In this document: piece after piece, positions 50,886 to 63,294 of the stretch
Layout of the letters: each line of letters starts with the position of its first letter
Position numbering within the stretch: the first letter of the stretch is position 1
Assembly (NCBI GenBank): GCA_025531455.1
Contig: JAMYHL010000013.1
Span: forward strand, 310,001 to 374,000
Direction: 5' to 3'
From: Apiotrichum sp. Y4204
Taxonomy: Eukaryota; Basidiomycota; Tremellomycetes; Trichosporonales; Trichosporonaceae
Length of the DNA stretch: 64,000 bases
The notes under the pieces: model-generated
Databases searched by the model: none
What the model was told of the DNA's origin: nothing
The model's input: the letters and a program-made list of their open reading frames with translations, nothing else
Translations under genes and position numbers: made by a program

Positions 50886-53358
50886 ATGAACTTTCGCCGC
50901 CCCGACGGCGCATCGGGGACGCTCATCGTGCGCGGGGTCCGCATCGTGTCCGGCGTCGTGCTACTAATTCTCTCCGCCGTCCTCCCCTCGCCATTGAACA
51001 AGAGCGCAAAACAGACAGAACCATCACCGACATGTCCGCGGCCATGGCAGTTCCAAGCGTGGATGGGCGCGAGCGTCGGTCTCCTCGCCCTCTTCATACT
51101 TGCCACCGCCTGGCGACGGTATCGCGCACGGCAGCGCCGGCGTCTTCCAGCCGCATATCCCCCCATCAACCTCGACCCCGAGGCCCGACCGCGAACTCGC
51201 ACTCCACGAGCGAATGGAGCTGACACCGGCGCGCAGCCGCCGATACCCCCAGTACCGCGAGTCCAGTCCCGCTCAGTGCCGAATCTTGCAGACCCAACGG
51301 CGCCGCCACCTGCACAGATGAGACCGGTCCCACACTCGTACTCCACCCCCACACTCAATGCTATGAACGGCGCCCCTTCCCCCGGCGCGTCCACTGCCGC
51401 CCTCACACTCGTCACCTCCGCCACCAGCAAGAAGCCGCGCCTGTCTGGCGGGACAGTCACCCCGGGGACGGCGGTGGCCGGCCTTCCCAGCGCGTCGTCC
51501 AGTACGCCCAGTCTCGGCACAAACACCGCGCCGGTCCCCGTCCCACCGATCCCAGTACCGCCGATCCCTGCACCAGAAGCCGCCCGCCCTGGTAATCAGT
51601 CGACTGTGTCCCTCGCAGCGTCCGCGCGCTCCGTCCGCCTGCCTTATCCCGAACCATATCTCCCGCCGGCAGACCAGCGCGCAATGCGACAGGCGCAGCG
51701 GTTTCGGAAAATCGACAGTCTTGCAGACATTGTCGACTCGCTGTATACGCTTCGCTTCGCGCTGTTCATCATCGGCCACATCCTCCTCTTCAAGCCGTCC
51801 CCCGTTACTGAAACAACGTGCTACCATTCCGCCCCGCTGCTGTGGTGGGGCGTCTTTGCTGGACTGCTGTACGACTGGGTGCGCATTGCACTTTGGATTG
51901 TTGTTGCGTTTGGCGCTATTATTCTCATGATGCGCAATTTGTACAGGGTAAGTGATAAGTGGAAACCCAGGGACTCAATAAACGCCATTTATAAAGTGGA
52001 TGGCAAAGTAATGCAGTGACTAACTCGCCTAGATTTTTGCAGTTCGAATGGGATGGAGGCCACCACCGCCAGCACCTCCGGCGCCGACACCAGCACCCGT
52101 GCCGCTCACCTCGGCCGAGCTGGCGGGGTGCAAGACCGTGTGCTATGTTCCCGACCCGACGGATCCGGTGTCAGACGACGGACACAGCATCGATGGCGAG
52201 GCGGTCAGCCCGACCGAGATTGACCAGTCGCGTCTTCCTCTTCCGGCTGCGATGCTGCCCGCTCACCGCGCGACCTGCGGTGTCTGCCAGGAGAACTTTA
52301 CCGCGCCCCGCGAGATCGCGCGCATAATGTACAAGGTCACAGAGCTGCGGCAGCTCCCGTGCGATCACGTCTTCCACAAGGCCTGTGTCGACCAGTGGCT
52401 CAAGAACCACTCGGATTCCTGCCCGTTCTGCAACCAGTCGGTGCGTGAAGGACTGAAGCGGATGGAAGTCGCGCGCTCCGCCGCAGCTTCACGCGTTTCC
52501 CTCCCTGCGCGCCCGTCGGCAGCTGCGTCGCGCACTTCACTGCCAATGGCGATGGCTTCTCGGAACGCGTCGCGGACGTCGTCTCTTCACATTGCAACAA
52601 TGTTCGACAACCCACCACCCTCCCACAGTAGGCCGAGGTCCTCGGGTGCATCCGTCTCGCACTCTGCCGCCGCTTCGCGCTCATCTCTCGCATTGAACGG
52701 TTTCTCCGCATCGCGCACGTCGCTGCCGTACACCTCTACCGCTACTGGCGCGTCGCGTACGTCCCTCCCATACACGTCGGCCGCCGCAGGTGCTTCCCGC
52801 ACGTCGCTCGGAAACTCTGCTTCTCGCACGTCCCTTCAGCACACATCCGCCCGCCGCCCCTCGCGCTCACAATCCTGTTCACCCTCCTCCCCGTATTCGC
52901 CGCACTCCGCTCATGCCGCCGCCTCGCACTCGTCCATTGGACTGGGGCTGGGCATTTCGTCCGCCATGGCGTCGCGCACGTCCCTTGCCTCGGACAGTGA
53001 GGGATACAACATTCCGCGCAGCACCTCACGATCGTCAATCGGCATGAACGCTGCGAGCGGCTCGCGCATCTCCCTCTCATACATGCATCCTGGGGGTAGC
53101 CGCACATCGCTGAGTAATCCCGCAGCATGCAGCCGCACCAGTCTCACGAGTCCCGCCAGCCCGTCGCCCACCACGACCCCAACTCTCGGATCCCGCCAGT
53201 CCGTGCAGTATATGCAGTACCAGTATCCCAGTGCTGCCGCAAGTCGTACGAGTCTGGTACCGGTGCCAGAGGGTCTCGTAACCGACAGCGAGGTACCGCC
53301 TCTGCCCACTGCGACTGGCGTAAACGCAAACTCTGGGACGTTAGGGCAAGCCCTTTGA
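50886..53358 (+). CDS. Multi-membrane RING-H2 protein with SRTSL-repeat tail (putative E3 ligase)
   Basis: Two exons, 50886-51947 and 52033-53358, encode 795 residues. Membrane segments lie at about residues 16-38 and 52-72, and a second pair at about 295-350. A Pro/Ser/Thr-rich loop separates the pairs. The RING-H2 finger has C436, C439, C464, H466, H469, C472, C484 and C487, all eight ligands, so ubiquitin-ligase activity is likely. After it comes a Ser-rich tail of about 310 residues with nine exact SRTSL motifs and about six variants (SRVSL, SRSSL, SRISL, SRQSV). These could be phosphorylation or docking sites. The partner and target are unknown. The acceptor at 52032 is chosen because it alone keeps the frame into the RING; a nearby TTTGCAG acceptor does not. 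Confidence 0.87.
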
Positions 53359-54133
53359 GCGCGTCTGAGCGCGCAACAGTTCTCTCAGAAGTGCATTCAC
53401 CATCCGTTTGCAGCACCCCATTGTCTCGCCCGCCTGGAGCGACCATTAGCATTCATTTCCTCGTCATCGCACGGCTGGTCTGTATAGAAAAGCGACGCGC
53501 CCGCGGCTCTGCGGGTGCGCCTCGCCGCCGCCGTTGTCATACAGTATGTTGTACATTGGCCATGACAAACACGCGCGTCATGTATTGTTATTGCTTTCTT
53601 ACGGTTCGTGCTTCTGGCTCCTCTGAATGGCGAGCTCTGAGCTCATCCCGGATTCCAAACCGTCGTTTGAGACGAGATTGCACTGGGTGCTTCTATACCA
53701 TCGGCCACTTGTTTGTGTGGTCACTATCACGGTGTTTCCAACGGCGAGTTTGTACTCGTTGGTTTTACCGAAGTGCCACGCGCCACATTGTGGATGTTGA
53801 TTTGCCACTGACCGAGAACCCGAGCTGGATGCACAGGGTGTTGTTATATTGTGATCAGCCGAGTGTCTTTGTGGCGCCGTGCCTGAGATCCCCCTCTCCC
53901 GACTTCCGACGGAAAGGATCTGCTCCGGCTGGTTGGTGCTGATTGATGATCACAAATCAGCGGGAACCAAATGCGGAGATGGCGCCGATGGCACCGATAA
54001 TACACCGCAAGGCACCGTGCAACCCATGTCAAGCAACGATGCATGAGATCAATCAGATAACGCTCCTCCCGAGACATATATAACCCAGTACATCGGCATC
54101 GACATCAGCATCAAGTAACCCCTCTCAAAGCCT
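53359..54133. other. Intergenic, RING-gene 3' end and LigB promoter
   Basis: About 775 bases with no supported gene. A TATATAA box lies near the right end. Confidence 0.5.
54077..54083 (+). promoter_or_regulatory. TATA box of the LigB-type gene
   Basis: TATATAA lies 57 bases before the ATG at 54134, giving a short leader. Position and sequence fit a core promoter. Confidence 0.45.
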
Positions 54134-55240
54134 ATGCGCTCCCGCTCCACCATTCTCGCATTCCTCGGCGTCATCGTCGCGCTCATTGCCGTCTACTTCA
54201 ACATTCGTCCCGCCGCCCGCTCCCTCTTCTCGGCGTTCCGCTCCGCGCCCATCACCACCCCAACTGCCGTTGCTCCGAAGCGCGCCATGACGACTAACCG
54301 CGGCCAGGTCTACTTCCTGTCTCATGGCGTGAGTATAAAGTACCGAGTATCCAGTGTCTCTATGACCCGCGACTGACCCACAGGGCCCGCCGACCATGTT
54401 CGACACCAACTCGGCGCCGTACAAGGCGTGGATCAAGTACGGCAAGGCCGTGGCGGAGAGCAACCCGAAGGGTCTCGTCGTCGTCTCGGCGCACTGGGAG
54501 AACCCCTCGCACTCGGACGCCGTCGTCGTCAATGAGGACACGACCAATCCGCTCGTATACGACTTTTACGGCTTCCCGGCCAACTACTACCAGCAGAAAT
54601 TCGAGTCGCGCGGAAACCCGCAGATGCTCGCTGCTGTCAAGGACGCGCTCAAGGCTGGCGGCCTCAGCGTATCGACTGCCAAGCGTGGCCTTGACCACGG
54701 TGTCTGGGGTGAGTTACTAGGCTTGTAGGGATGTGCTGACCACCCAGTTCCCTTCAAAGTCGCGTTCAACGGCAGCACCGACATTCCCATCGTGCAGGTC
54801 TCGCTTCCCGGTGACTCGAATCCCGTATCGTGCGCAAAGCTCGGCCGCGCCCTTGCCTCTCTCCGGTGGGTTACATTATGAGTCGCGCACTAACCCCCAG
54901 TGACCAGGGCTACGGTATCATGGGAACAGGCCAGGCGGTCCACAACCTGCGCGACTACATGACCGGCACGGGTGGGTCGTACGGCAAGGTATTCCTGGAC
55001 GCCGTGTCGTCCGCCGTGGGGTCCAAGGACCCGCTCGCCGAGTCGGTCAACCTCTTCCGCCACCCGGCCTACCGCGCCGCGCACCCATCGCCCGAGCACC
55101 TCCTCCCGCTCGTCGTCGCTGCCGCCGCTGTCGACCCCGCGCAGGACAAGCTCAACACCCTCTTCGTCCAGGAGAACGGGCCGCTCGGATGGGGCATGTG
55201 GATGTGGAAGCAGCCGCCTGCGGCCACTGCCAGTGCGTGA
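54134..55240 (+). CDS. LigB-type extradiol dioxygenase (DOPA 4,5-dioxygenase-like) with N-terminal membrane anchor
   Basis: Four exons, 54134-54328, 54384-54708, 54748-54865 and 54901-55240, give 325 residues. The class III extradiol fold is shown by YFLSHGGPPTMFD (H64), VVVSAHWEN (H102) and GLDHGVWVPF, which carry the expected metal-binding histidines, and by NTLFVQENGPLGW near the end. Relatives open catechol rings, including DOPA 4,5-dioxygenase of betalain synthesis and fungal DODA. The substrate here is unknown. Unlike most relatives, the protein begins with a membrane segment (residues 6-23) and a Ser/Pro linker to about residue 50, so it may be ER- or mitochondria-anchored. Intron 2 splits the GVW-VPF motif, which confirms its splice sites. 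Confidence 0.9.
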
Positions 55241-56226
55241 TTGCGACGGGGCAAGCAGCCGATGGGTCGTGAACCAGACTTCGGGATAGGTAAATCTGGC
55301 CGCTCCATTCTCACATCATCTGCGCACAGCATCACCTCCCATTACTGTAGACCATAGACCAAATGTACCCATATGTGTCACTCTGCCCGAGGACAAGATC
55401 GGTTGTTGATTTGATTGTGGTGGCAAGTCGGGGCGTCCACTCAGTCAAGTGACGCACGATCTCGCGCTACGGCCGGCGAGTCGCTCCACACGGTATGTAC
55501 GGGCGCGTACTTATCAGACCTCGATCCTCCCCGCACCAGAAGCATCCCTGTTGACGTTGACAATGACGCCTGGTGCAGGCGAGCAAGTGACACCGGGGCT
55601 CGACACTAGTAAACAGCACACCGCGTCACCTGCGTCACCCCGCGTGGTATCGGACTGAGCCGAGGATGGCGGCAAGGTTTTGGTTTGTTTGTGGTCTCTG
55701 GGTGGCGAGACTTGACTTCTCACCTTCTGAAATTCGTCTTCTAGAGCTGTGCATCGCTGATCGACAAACCCATGCATAAACGTGATCGACAGAAGCATGC
55801 TGCGAGTCGCCTCTCAGCTCGATGCACGCGACCAATACCAGTTGTGCTCCCCCTCCATTTGCCCATTTGCGCGCAATAATGATGCCAGTAGTAGTAGCTG
55901 TGACTCAGGAACGTGCGCCACACAAAGCACTGACTGGCTGGCGCTGGCTGGCTGCAGGCTGGCTGTCGCCGGTTGTCGATCACTCCCCGCGCACTGGACC
56001 ACTCACTTTGACAGCCGTCCGCTCTAACCGACATCCAGTCCAGAAAAAGTCTATTCACAGCTCTTCAACATTGCAACATTATCCATCCAACACGCGGGAC
56101 GCTTTTCAGCATATATAGCCGGCACACTGCCCTCCGTGGGCCTCTCTCCTCTCACGACTTTGACACCACTCGCATCATTTCCATCATCATATCCTGCGAG
56201 ACTGATACCGCCCTCACGCGTCGCCG
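55241..56226. other. Intergenic, LigB 3' end and XPR1 promoter
   Basis: About 985 bases with no supported gene. A CTGG-rich degenerate repeat lies at 55934-55964. A TATATAG element at 56112-56118 lies about 110 bases before the XPR1-type start. Confidence 0.5.
56112..56118 (+). promoter_or_regulatory. TATA-like element of the SPX-EXS gene
   Basis: TATATAG lies 109 bases before the ATG at 56227, a plausible core promoter distance for this window. Confidence 0.35.
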
Positions 56227-59200
56227 ATGAAGTTCGGAAGGTGAGTCTTGCTAGGCCGCGGCCCGAACGGAGTGCGGACAGAGTCGCAGTACTTCGGCAT
56301 ACGGGCCAAGAGCAAGGGGAGGTGGCGAGTGCCGTGCTCGTTGAGGAGCCAGCCAGCAGCGAAGTCGGCCCGTGTTTACCTTCACACCCCATTGCACCCC
56401 CCGTCACGTACCTACATCTGCCCCGCCATGCGGACTGCGCTCTCCGATCTCGCCCTTATCTAACGCCAGCTACCTAACCGACAACGCAACGCCAGAATGG
56501 AAACGCGCGTACATTGACTACCGCGCGTGCAAGAAGGCGATAAAGCGCGTCGCCGCGCGCCTGCAGCAGACACCTGATCCGGTCAACCGCGCGGAACAGG
56601 GCGACGAGGAGGGGTATCACTCGGGCAACTCGTCAAGTGGCGACGATGATCACGGCCCAGCCAAGCCGCGGCGCATCCTCGACCTATCCTCGTTTTCTCC
56701 GGCTCTCCGCACGTCGGGTACGACCGCCCAGAGTCAGCATACCAGTACCCAGCATGCCTCTCCCACTGGTGCGAGCCCAGCCGAGCCCGCCCCCAAGGCT
56801 TCCTCTCCACTTGTGGGCGGTGGGACATCGTCAAGTGCCAATCTGTCGGTCCCCAAACCGCAGTCTAAGAGTCTGGTATGTGCCATGTGTGTATGCGTCC
56901 CCTGACGACAGCGGTCGCCTAATCGTTCACCTGGTTATGGTGCGATGGGCACCAGTCCGCGCCTGGCCGATGGTGGCCCGTCCTTTGGCGCAGGTTTCTC
57001 TTACGAGCGTGGCGAACATCACCATCATCACGCGCGCAACCCGCCACCACTGGACCTCGGGGATCCAACTCTCGACCAGTCGGCAGCAGCGAAGGATGTC
57101 GGCTCGACGAAGGTGGAGCCTCCTACCGAGGAAGGATCCCCCGCGGATCTGGATCGGGAGCGGATGGCCCGCAAGCTCGAGTCGAAGGTTAAGCAGAAGC
57201 GGGAGGAGCGCCAGGTCGAGTTCTCACCCGTGGTGGAGCCAGAGCCCACCTCTCCAAGCGACGAGACACACTTGTCCGTGCCGGCGGAAACGGCCAAGAC
57301 CTCGAACGACGAGGCAAAGTCGCCGATGATCTCGGGTCCACGATCACCGTCCATCGGGAAATCGCCCAAGGCCTTTTCGCCGCTGCGCTCGCTCATCTCG
57401 TCGCGCGTCCAGGCCACTGCCGGCTTGTCACCCAGCGGCATGGCGGATGCCCCCAGTGGTTCCAGGAGTATCCGTGAGTGTTGCAATATTCCAACCACGA
57501 TTTTTCCAGAGTTGACTAACCACTAGGCTCTCTTCGGTTGCCATCGCCTCGGCTGCAGCCTCGCACGGCGCGCACTTTTGAGGAGCTGTATGACACACTG
57601 CAGCCTGACGAGCGCGCGTTCTTTGATCTTCTCGACCGGGAGCTCGACAAGGTGGAGACGTTCTACCAGGCACGCGAGGCGGAAGCCACACGCCGCGGCC
57701 ACCAGCTGCAAGACCAGCTACGCGAACTCGCTGAGCACCGACGTGTCTTCCACGAAACGTTCCCGGAGGGAACGCCCGAGTGGGAGGCGGCAATGGGGCG
57801 CATACTCCCCGTCAGTGCGCAAAAACCCGTTATGAGGGCTGTTGCCGTCCACCTCCGCAATCCGTTTACCGCTACGGCTGACGAGGACCATCACGTGTCG
57901 CGTACTGGTACGCCCACTGGCAGTGCACGAGCCAACGGCGGTAGCAGCAGCGCAAGCCGTCGTGGCTCAGTCTACGGAGACGGAAAGCTCACAGCGGACG
58001 ATAAGGCGCGCCTCGCGAGGCAGTATGATCCCGACCGGTACCAGAAGTCGAAGAAGGACTTGCGTCTAGCGATGCTCGAGTTTTATCGCCATTTGGAGCT
58101 GATCAAGAACTACCGCATTCTGAACCTCACTGGCTTCCGCAAGGCCTTGAAGAAGTTTGAAAAGGCTACGCACATCCAGTGCCTTGAGCTGTACACCGAG
58201 GACCGGATTGCCCCGTGCTCCTTCTCCCGCGGCGAGACGATCGACACGCTCATCAAGCAGTGCGAGGACCTGTTCACGCAGCACTTTGAATACGGCAACA
58301 GCAAACGTGCGCGCATGAAGCTCCGTCAGCAGGACCTGCCTCTTACCCATTACTGGTCGGTATTCCGATCGGGAATTCTACTCGGTGTCGGCATCCCCGC
58401 CGCAATTCTTGCTATCATCAAGTCATTCGATCCGGAAACACGTGAGGCTATTCCGGCCTTCTCTGCGCTCCTGCAGGTGTATGCCGCCCTATACATGCCC
58501 GTCCTATTCGCCATGCTGTTTGAGCTAAACCTCATCGCCTGGGTAGAGGCACGCATCAACTACGAGGTGAGTTGTGATGATTTCCGTGATTTCTGTTGTG
58601 CTGACCGGTGCAGTTTGTCATGGAACTCGAGCGACCGTCACTCGACTATCGCTCCTATTTTGAGATTCCGGCTCTCCTATTCTGCACACTCTCATACTGC
58701 TTCTTCTTCTCGTTCTACCGTGTCTCAGCAAACACCGTTGCGCCGACGACCTGGCCCGCTGGCTGGCTCGTGTTTGTGGCCGCGTTTTTCCTCAACCCCC
58801 TACCCATTCTACGGCGTCGTTCGAGGTACTGGTTCCTCCACGTCCTTTTCCGCGTGTGCACTCCAGGCTACTCTCGAGTCGAGTTCATTGCTTTCTTCAT
58901 CGCCGACGAGCTCAATTCCCTCGTTTTCAGCATCCAGAACATTTTCTTCTTGTCGTGCACCTACAGCCACAGGTGGCCGGACGATGTGTACGCGGTGTGC
59001 CCCTCGGGCCGGACATGGCCGTACGCGCTTCTGGCGTGTCTCCCGCCACTCGCACGTCTCATACAGTGCCTCAAGCGTTACAAGGACTCAAACCTCGTAA
59101 TCCACTTGATCAACGCCGGCAAATACTGCTCGTCCATTATGAGCGCGTGTATGTTTGTGTACTGGCGCAGCCACGGTAGCCCTCACGGACACCCCAGCTT

Positions 59201-59828
59201 TGTGTGTTGGCTCGTCTTTGCCTCACTGGCCAGCATCTACACGACGGCATGGGTGAGTTATCTCCCTCGGACGTGAACTGACAATCAGGACTTTGTTGTC
59301 GACTGGTCGCTCCTCCGCCCGCACTGCAATCTCCTTCGTCCGGACCTGGGCTACAGTCACAAGGCAGTCTACTACTTTGCAATGGTGACCAACGCATTTA
59401 TCCGCTTCATCTGGGTCTGGTACCTCCCCAAGCGCCTGCAGCACACGCATATGCGTTCGTGGATCTTCGCCATGTGCGAGATGCTCCGCCGCTGGCAGTG
59501 GAACTTTTTCCGTGTCGAGACCGAACATCTCGGAAACGCCGACGCGTACCGCGTCACGCGCGAGATCCCGCTGCCGTACCGCCGCCTCGAGAACGAGGTC
59601 GACCCCGACGAGGATCCCAAGGGCATGCGCAAGGGCCGCCTCGCCGACATGAGCCTTGCCGCCAAACTGCACAAAATAAGCTTGGCCCTCGTCGGCAAGG
59701 ACAGTGCTGGCCGCGGACCCGATGCTCTCAACGTTGGCCCGCGTGGACACGCCGCCCAGCGCGAGTACGAGGCCCGTCGTCCTGGAGACACGACGGCCCG
59801 CAGCACCAGTGGCGAGAGCGCTGCGTAG
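56227..59828 (+). CDS. SPX-EXS phosphate exporter (XPR1/SYG1 family)
   Basis: Six exons, 56227-56240, 56470-56875, 56912-57473, 57527-58566, 58614-59252 and 59289-59828, encode 1066 residues. The SPX domain begins with MKFGSYLTDNATPEWKRAYIDY and continues after a long low-complexity insert of about 300 residues with FEELYDTLQPDERAFFDLLDRELDKVE and NYRILNLTGFRKALKKFEKAT. Multiple membrane segments and the EXS domain follow (SHRWPDDVYAVCPSG, DFVVDWSLLRP, RRWQWNFFRVETEHLGNADAYR). Family members export phosphate and are gated by inositol pyrophosphates at the SPX domain. The first exon is just 14 bases and supplies MKFG; it is followed by a 229-base intron. The gene is convergent with DNA ligase I. 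Confidence 0.95.
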
Positions 59829-60066
59829 AGTAAACTGTTCTAAGGTGATCCTATCAGAGCTTCGGAGGTCAGACATGTCGCAGTACAATCTGTGAACATT
59901 GTGCGCATTTGCCTACATTGCCTAGTCATACTTTTATCCATCTTGTATCATCAGTAGAATTAATCGGATCGGATCATTGCATGCATATATTCCTGTAGTA
60001 CAGTCCATCGCAAAGCCCACACAACAAACCACACCACACCAGCTGCTCACAAACATCGACACGAAA

Positions 60067-62767
60067 CTACCAAAAGTCGTCTGTATCGCCGCCACGCGAC
60101 TTGCCAGCCGCCGTCGCCTGCCGCTTGTAAAAGTCTGCGACCTGCTCCGCGGTGGTTGCCTCGTCTGCATTCTTGTCGTCGCGAACCTTGATAAAACGCG
60201 GGAAACGGAGCGAGATACCACGCTGCTCGACCTGTACCAGTTAGTGGATGGTGTACAACAGAACTGGCAGATCGACTCACCAGACCGTGTGCTGCGGTGT
60301 AGATCGGGGAGAGGGAGAGGTCGGCAGTGAGGACCTCCCACACAACTTTGGGCTCGAACCATACATCGGCCTTTGCGCCGCCGACCTCGATATCGCCGCG
60401 CGCGGTCTGGACCTCGAGGGGGTGCAGCTCGTCGTAGAACTGCTTGAGCTGCTCCTCGCTGAACCCCGTGCCAATCTTGCAGATGGTCTGGTAGTTTTCC
60501 GAGTCCTCATCGTAGCACGCGAGCAGGAACGCGCCGTACATGTTTGTCCGCTTGCCCTTGCCGTAGAAGGCGCCGACGACCACCAGGTCAAGCGAGTCAC
60601 CCACGCCCGAGAGATAGTCCTTCTTGAGCTTGAGCCAGTTGATACTCCGGCGCGAGGGCTCGTAGGTCGACGCCGTCGTCGTGAGCATCTTGACCATCAG
60701 GCCCTCGCAGCCGTCCTTGACGCTCTCCTCCAAGAAGGTCTGGATCTCCTCGGACGACGTGCCGTCTGAGGCTTTCGCGAATGCGAACTCATTCTCAACG
60801 GTGTGGAAGTTGGCTTGCAGTATCTCCCGGCGCTCGCGCAGCTCGAGCTGTAGCATACTCTCTCCGTTGAGGTACAGCAGGTCGAAGGCGAACAGGTGCA
60901 CGCGCACGGTGATGTCCTCTGTCCGGACATCCTTGCGCTTTCGCCGTGAAAGGTCCTGGAAGGGGAGCAGCTTCTGTGTCTCGAGATCGAATGCAACAGC
61001 CTCGCAGTCGATGACAAACGATTTCACGCCTTCTTTGATGCACTGCCAAGTGAGTTGATCCGTACGGTGGCGCGTAACTCACCCTTGGAATCTGCTCCAT
61101 CAGATCGGGGTATTTTGCGCTCATGTTCTCCGAGTTTCTTGAGAACACAGCAATACTGCCGTCCGCAAGCAGGTGCACCTGTGCTCGTTCGCCGTCATAC
61201 TTGTACTCGCAGGTAAACTGTTTTCCCTCAAAGCGGTCGAGCACCTCGCCAATAGCCTTTGTAGGCTTAGCCAGCATTGGCTTCAGCGGGACACCAGGCG
61301 TGAGCTTGCAGTTGGCACGGAGGTGCTCGACTCCGCCCTCCATCAGCGCTGGCACGATGATATCGTAGGTCGGCAGTTCACTGTATTTAGTGGAGAACAG
61401 AAAAGTGAACACACCTGTACACTGCCTTGACGATGTCGGCACCACGCTCAAGCTTTTCTGTAAGGGCTTCGGAGGAGATGCGCTTGTCTCCAATCTCCTT
61501 CAGCACCATAGCATGCGCGAGCGCGATCACCAGTGTCTTGTCTGCAAGACCGATACGCAGCTTTCCTTCCAATGACCGAATGATGAACTTGGCCTCGGTT
61601 CCCTGACATGCCGACAGCAGCTTCTTGATGATGCCGACTTTGCGGGTCTGAGACGAGTTGCCCGAGGTCTTGGCAATGTCCGTCAAGTTTTGGAACACGT
61701 ACGGAACAGTCAGGGGCTTGGGCTTGAACATTGTCGGCTGTGTGTTGCGCGAATTCTGCCATCAGCGCGGAAGTGGGCCGGGAGTGTCGCGATCCTCACC
61801 ATTGCCACCTTGCCCAGGTCGCCCTCCTTCCGCAGGTCCTCCTTGATCTTGGTAGCATTACGACCTGTGCTCTCCGCGATCGCCTTCACAAGGAGCGATT
61901 CGCCGATACCGAGCTCCGTTCCCTCATAGTCTGGGCACAACTGGATGTAAGCTGAGGTCAACGTGGACTAGCTCACCCTATTGATACAGAGGTAGACAAC
62001 CTTGAGGAGGTTGGAGCTCTTTGCGTCTGTGGCAGTGTCCCGCTTAGCCACGACAAGAAGAAACTGGGTGAGGATCTGGAGGATCTCCAGGCGCTTTGTC
62101 GTGGCCTCAATCTTCTCGAATGTAGAAACAAGAGCGGCGTAGGGAACCCTGTTGTGTCAGCTGAGTGCGCACTTTGTGAAGCTCACGGCTCGCCCTCCTT
62201 CCATCCCTTGTCAGCAACCGGAACACTCTTGAAGTTCTTCTTGGTGAATATCGACGCCAGGGTCACAGCAGCCTTCTCCTCCTGAGCCTCAAGCTCCTCA
62301 TCGCTGATCTCGTCCTCGCCCTCCTCGTCTTGCGGAACGTGCTCGGCATCATCGTCGTCCTCCTTCTTTGCCTTTGGTGCAGGCTTCATAAAAATTGACG
62401 CGAGAGGTTTGCCGTTGGAGGTTGAGGCAGACTTGGGCTTGTCGGCCGAAGGCGGCTTTGCAGGCTTGACCTCCTTCTTGGGGCTGGGCACAGGAGACGG
62501 CTTCTTCGTCTCGACAGGCGTTGCCTCCTTCTTCTTAAAGATTGAGGCAACAGGCTTGTCCACCTTTGCCTTCTTCGGCGGCGGCGACGCGGTCGGAGCT
62601 GGAGTTAGATAATCTTCGGCTCCATTATCTCACCCTTCGGCGGGGCCTCCACCTCGTCCTCGTCGTCCGATTCAATGACGCGCTTCATCTTCTTCTTGAC
62701 AACTTTGACGGGACTCTCCGTGTCTTCTGTGTGAGCTTGATCCCTATGCGTATTACTCACCGGACAT
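60067..62767 (-). CDS. CDC9: DNA ligase I (ATP-dependent)
   Basis: Nine minus-strand exons, 62767-62761, 62726-62634, 62598-62187, 62148-61977, 61940-61800, 61755-61415, 61380-61083, 61042-60281 and 60231-60067, give 796 residues. The adenylation lysine is K449 in the EYKYDGERAQVH motif. Other ligase motifs are FVIDCEAVAFD, SINWLKLKKDYL and GERGISLRFPRF-like VEQRGISLRFPRFIKVR near the end. The enzyme seals nicks between Okazaki fragments and in repair, in the nucleus and perhaps mitochondria. The N-terminal 170 residues are disordered, Lys/Pro/Glu-rich, with three copies of an ASIF-K motif resembling a degenerate PCNA-binding box. Exon 1 holds only ATGTCCG (7 bases), so the start is easily missed; it is supported by a GTGAGT donor and the open joined frame. 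Confidence 0.95.
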
Positions 62768-63294
62768 GGTGGCGACAGTGATGATGGTGATGGGATATGA
62801 GTTTAATGCCAGGGAGGGGAGATGGATATTGGGCCGGGAATGTCTGTGGCGAGCCAGGGGACGCGTTCCTCGTCTTTTATTTGGAGACGCGTCTATTGAC
62901 GTCTTGGCTGCACTTCACGGCGCGTGGTCTCGGTCCAGTCGAGGTAACCTCATCTCCCATATTCAAATGTTTTTTAGGTAATTAAGCGTGGTACTCGCGT
63001 GCTTTTTTTTGTGGTGGTCTGCATGGTCTGAATTTCCGCATTTGGTTCCTGTGTGTGTGTGAAGCCATTCCCTTTTGCACCTGCGCGCCCATCAATCACT
63101 CATTCCAAAAGATACTCCCTCTCTCTCTCCATCCAACATCGCACACACGTAACACACCATCTTTTTTTGTGAACAACTCTCGACGACGACGACAACAACC
63201 ACAACAACAACAGCAGCACTCGTCGCCTAACCAAAACATCCAACAGCATCCATCCCATTGCACCGAGAGGCTCGTTCTCATAAGCTCGACACCC
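62768..63294. other. Divergent promoter region of CDC9 and the right-edge gene
   Basis: About 530 bases between two divergent starts, with a T-run at 63003-63010, a (TG)n-like stretch at 63051-63060, and a CA/CAA-rich leader just before 63295. No gene. Confidence 0.5.

Noticed and set aside
53127..53942. 271-residue plus-strand frame overlapping the RING gene end
   Set aside because: It overlaps the SRTSL-repeat exon in another phase and runs into the 3' region without domain support.
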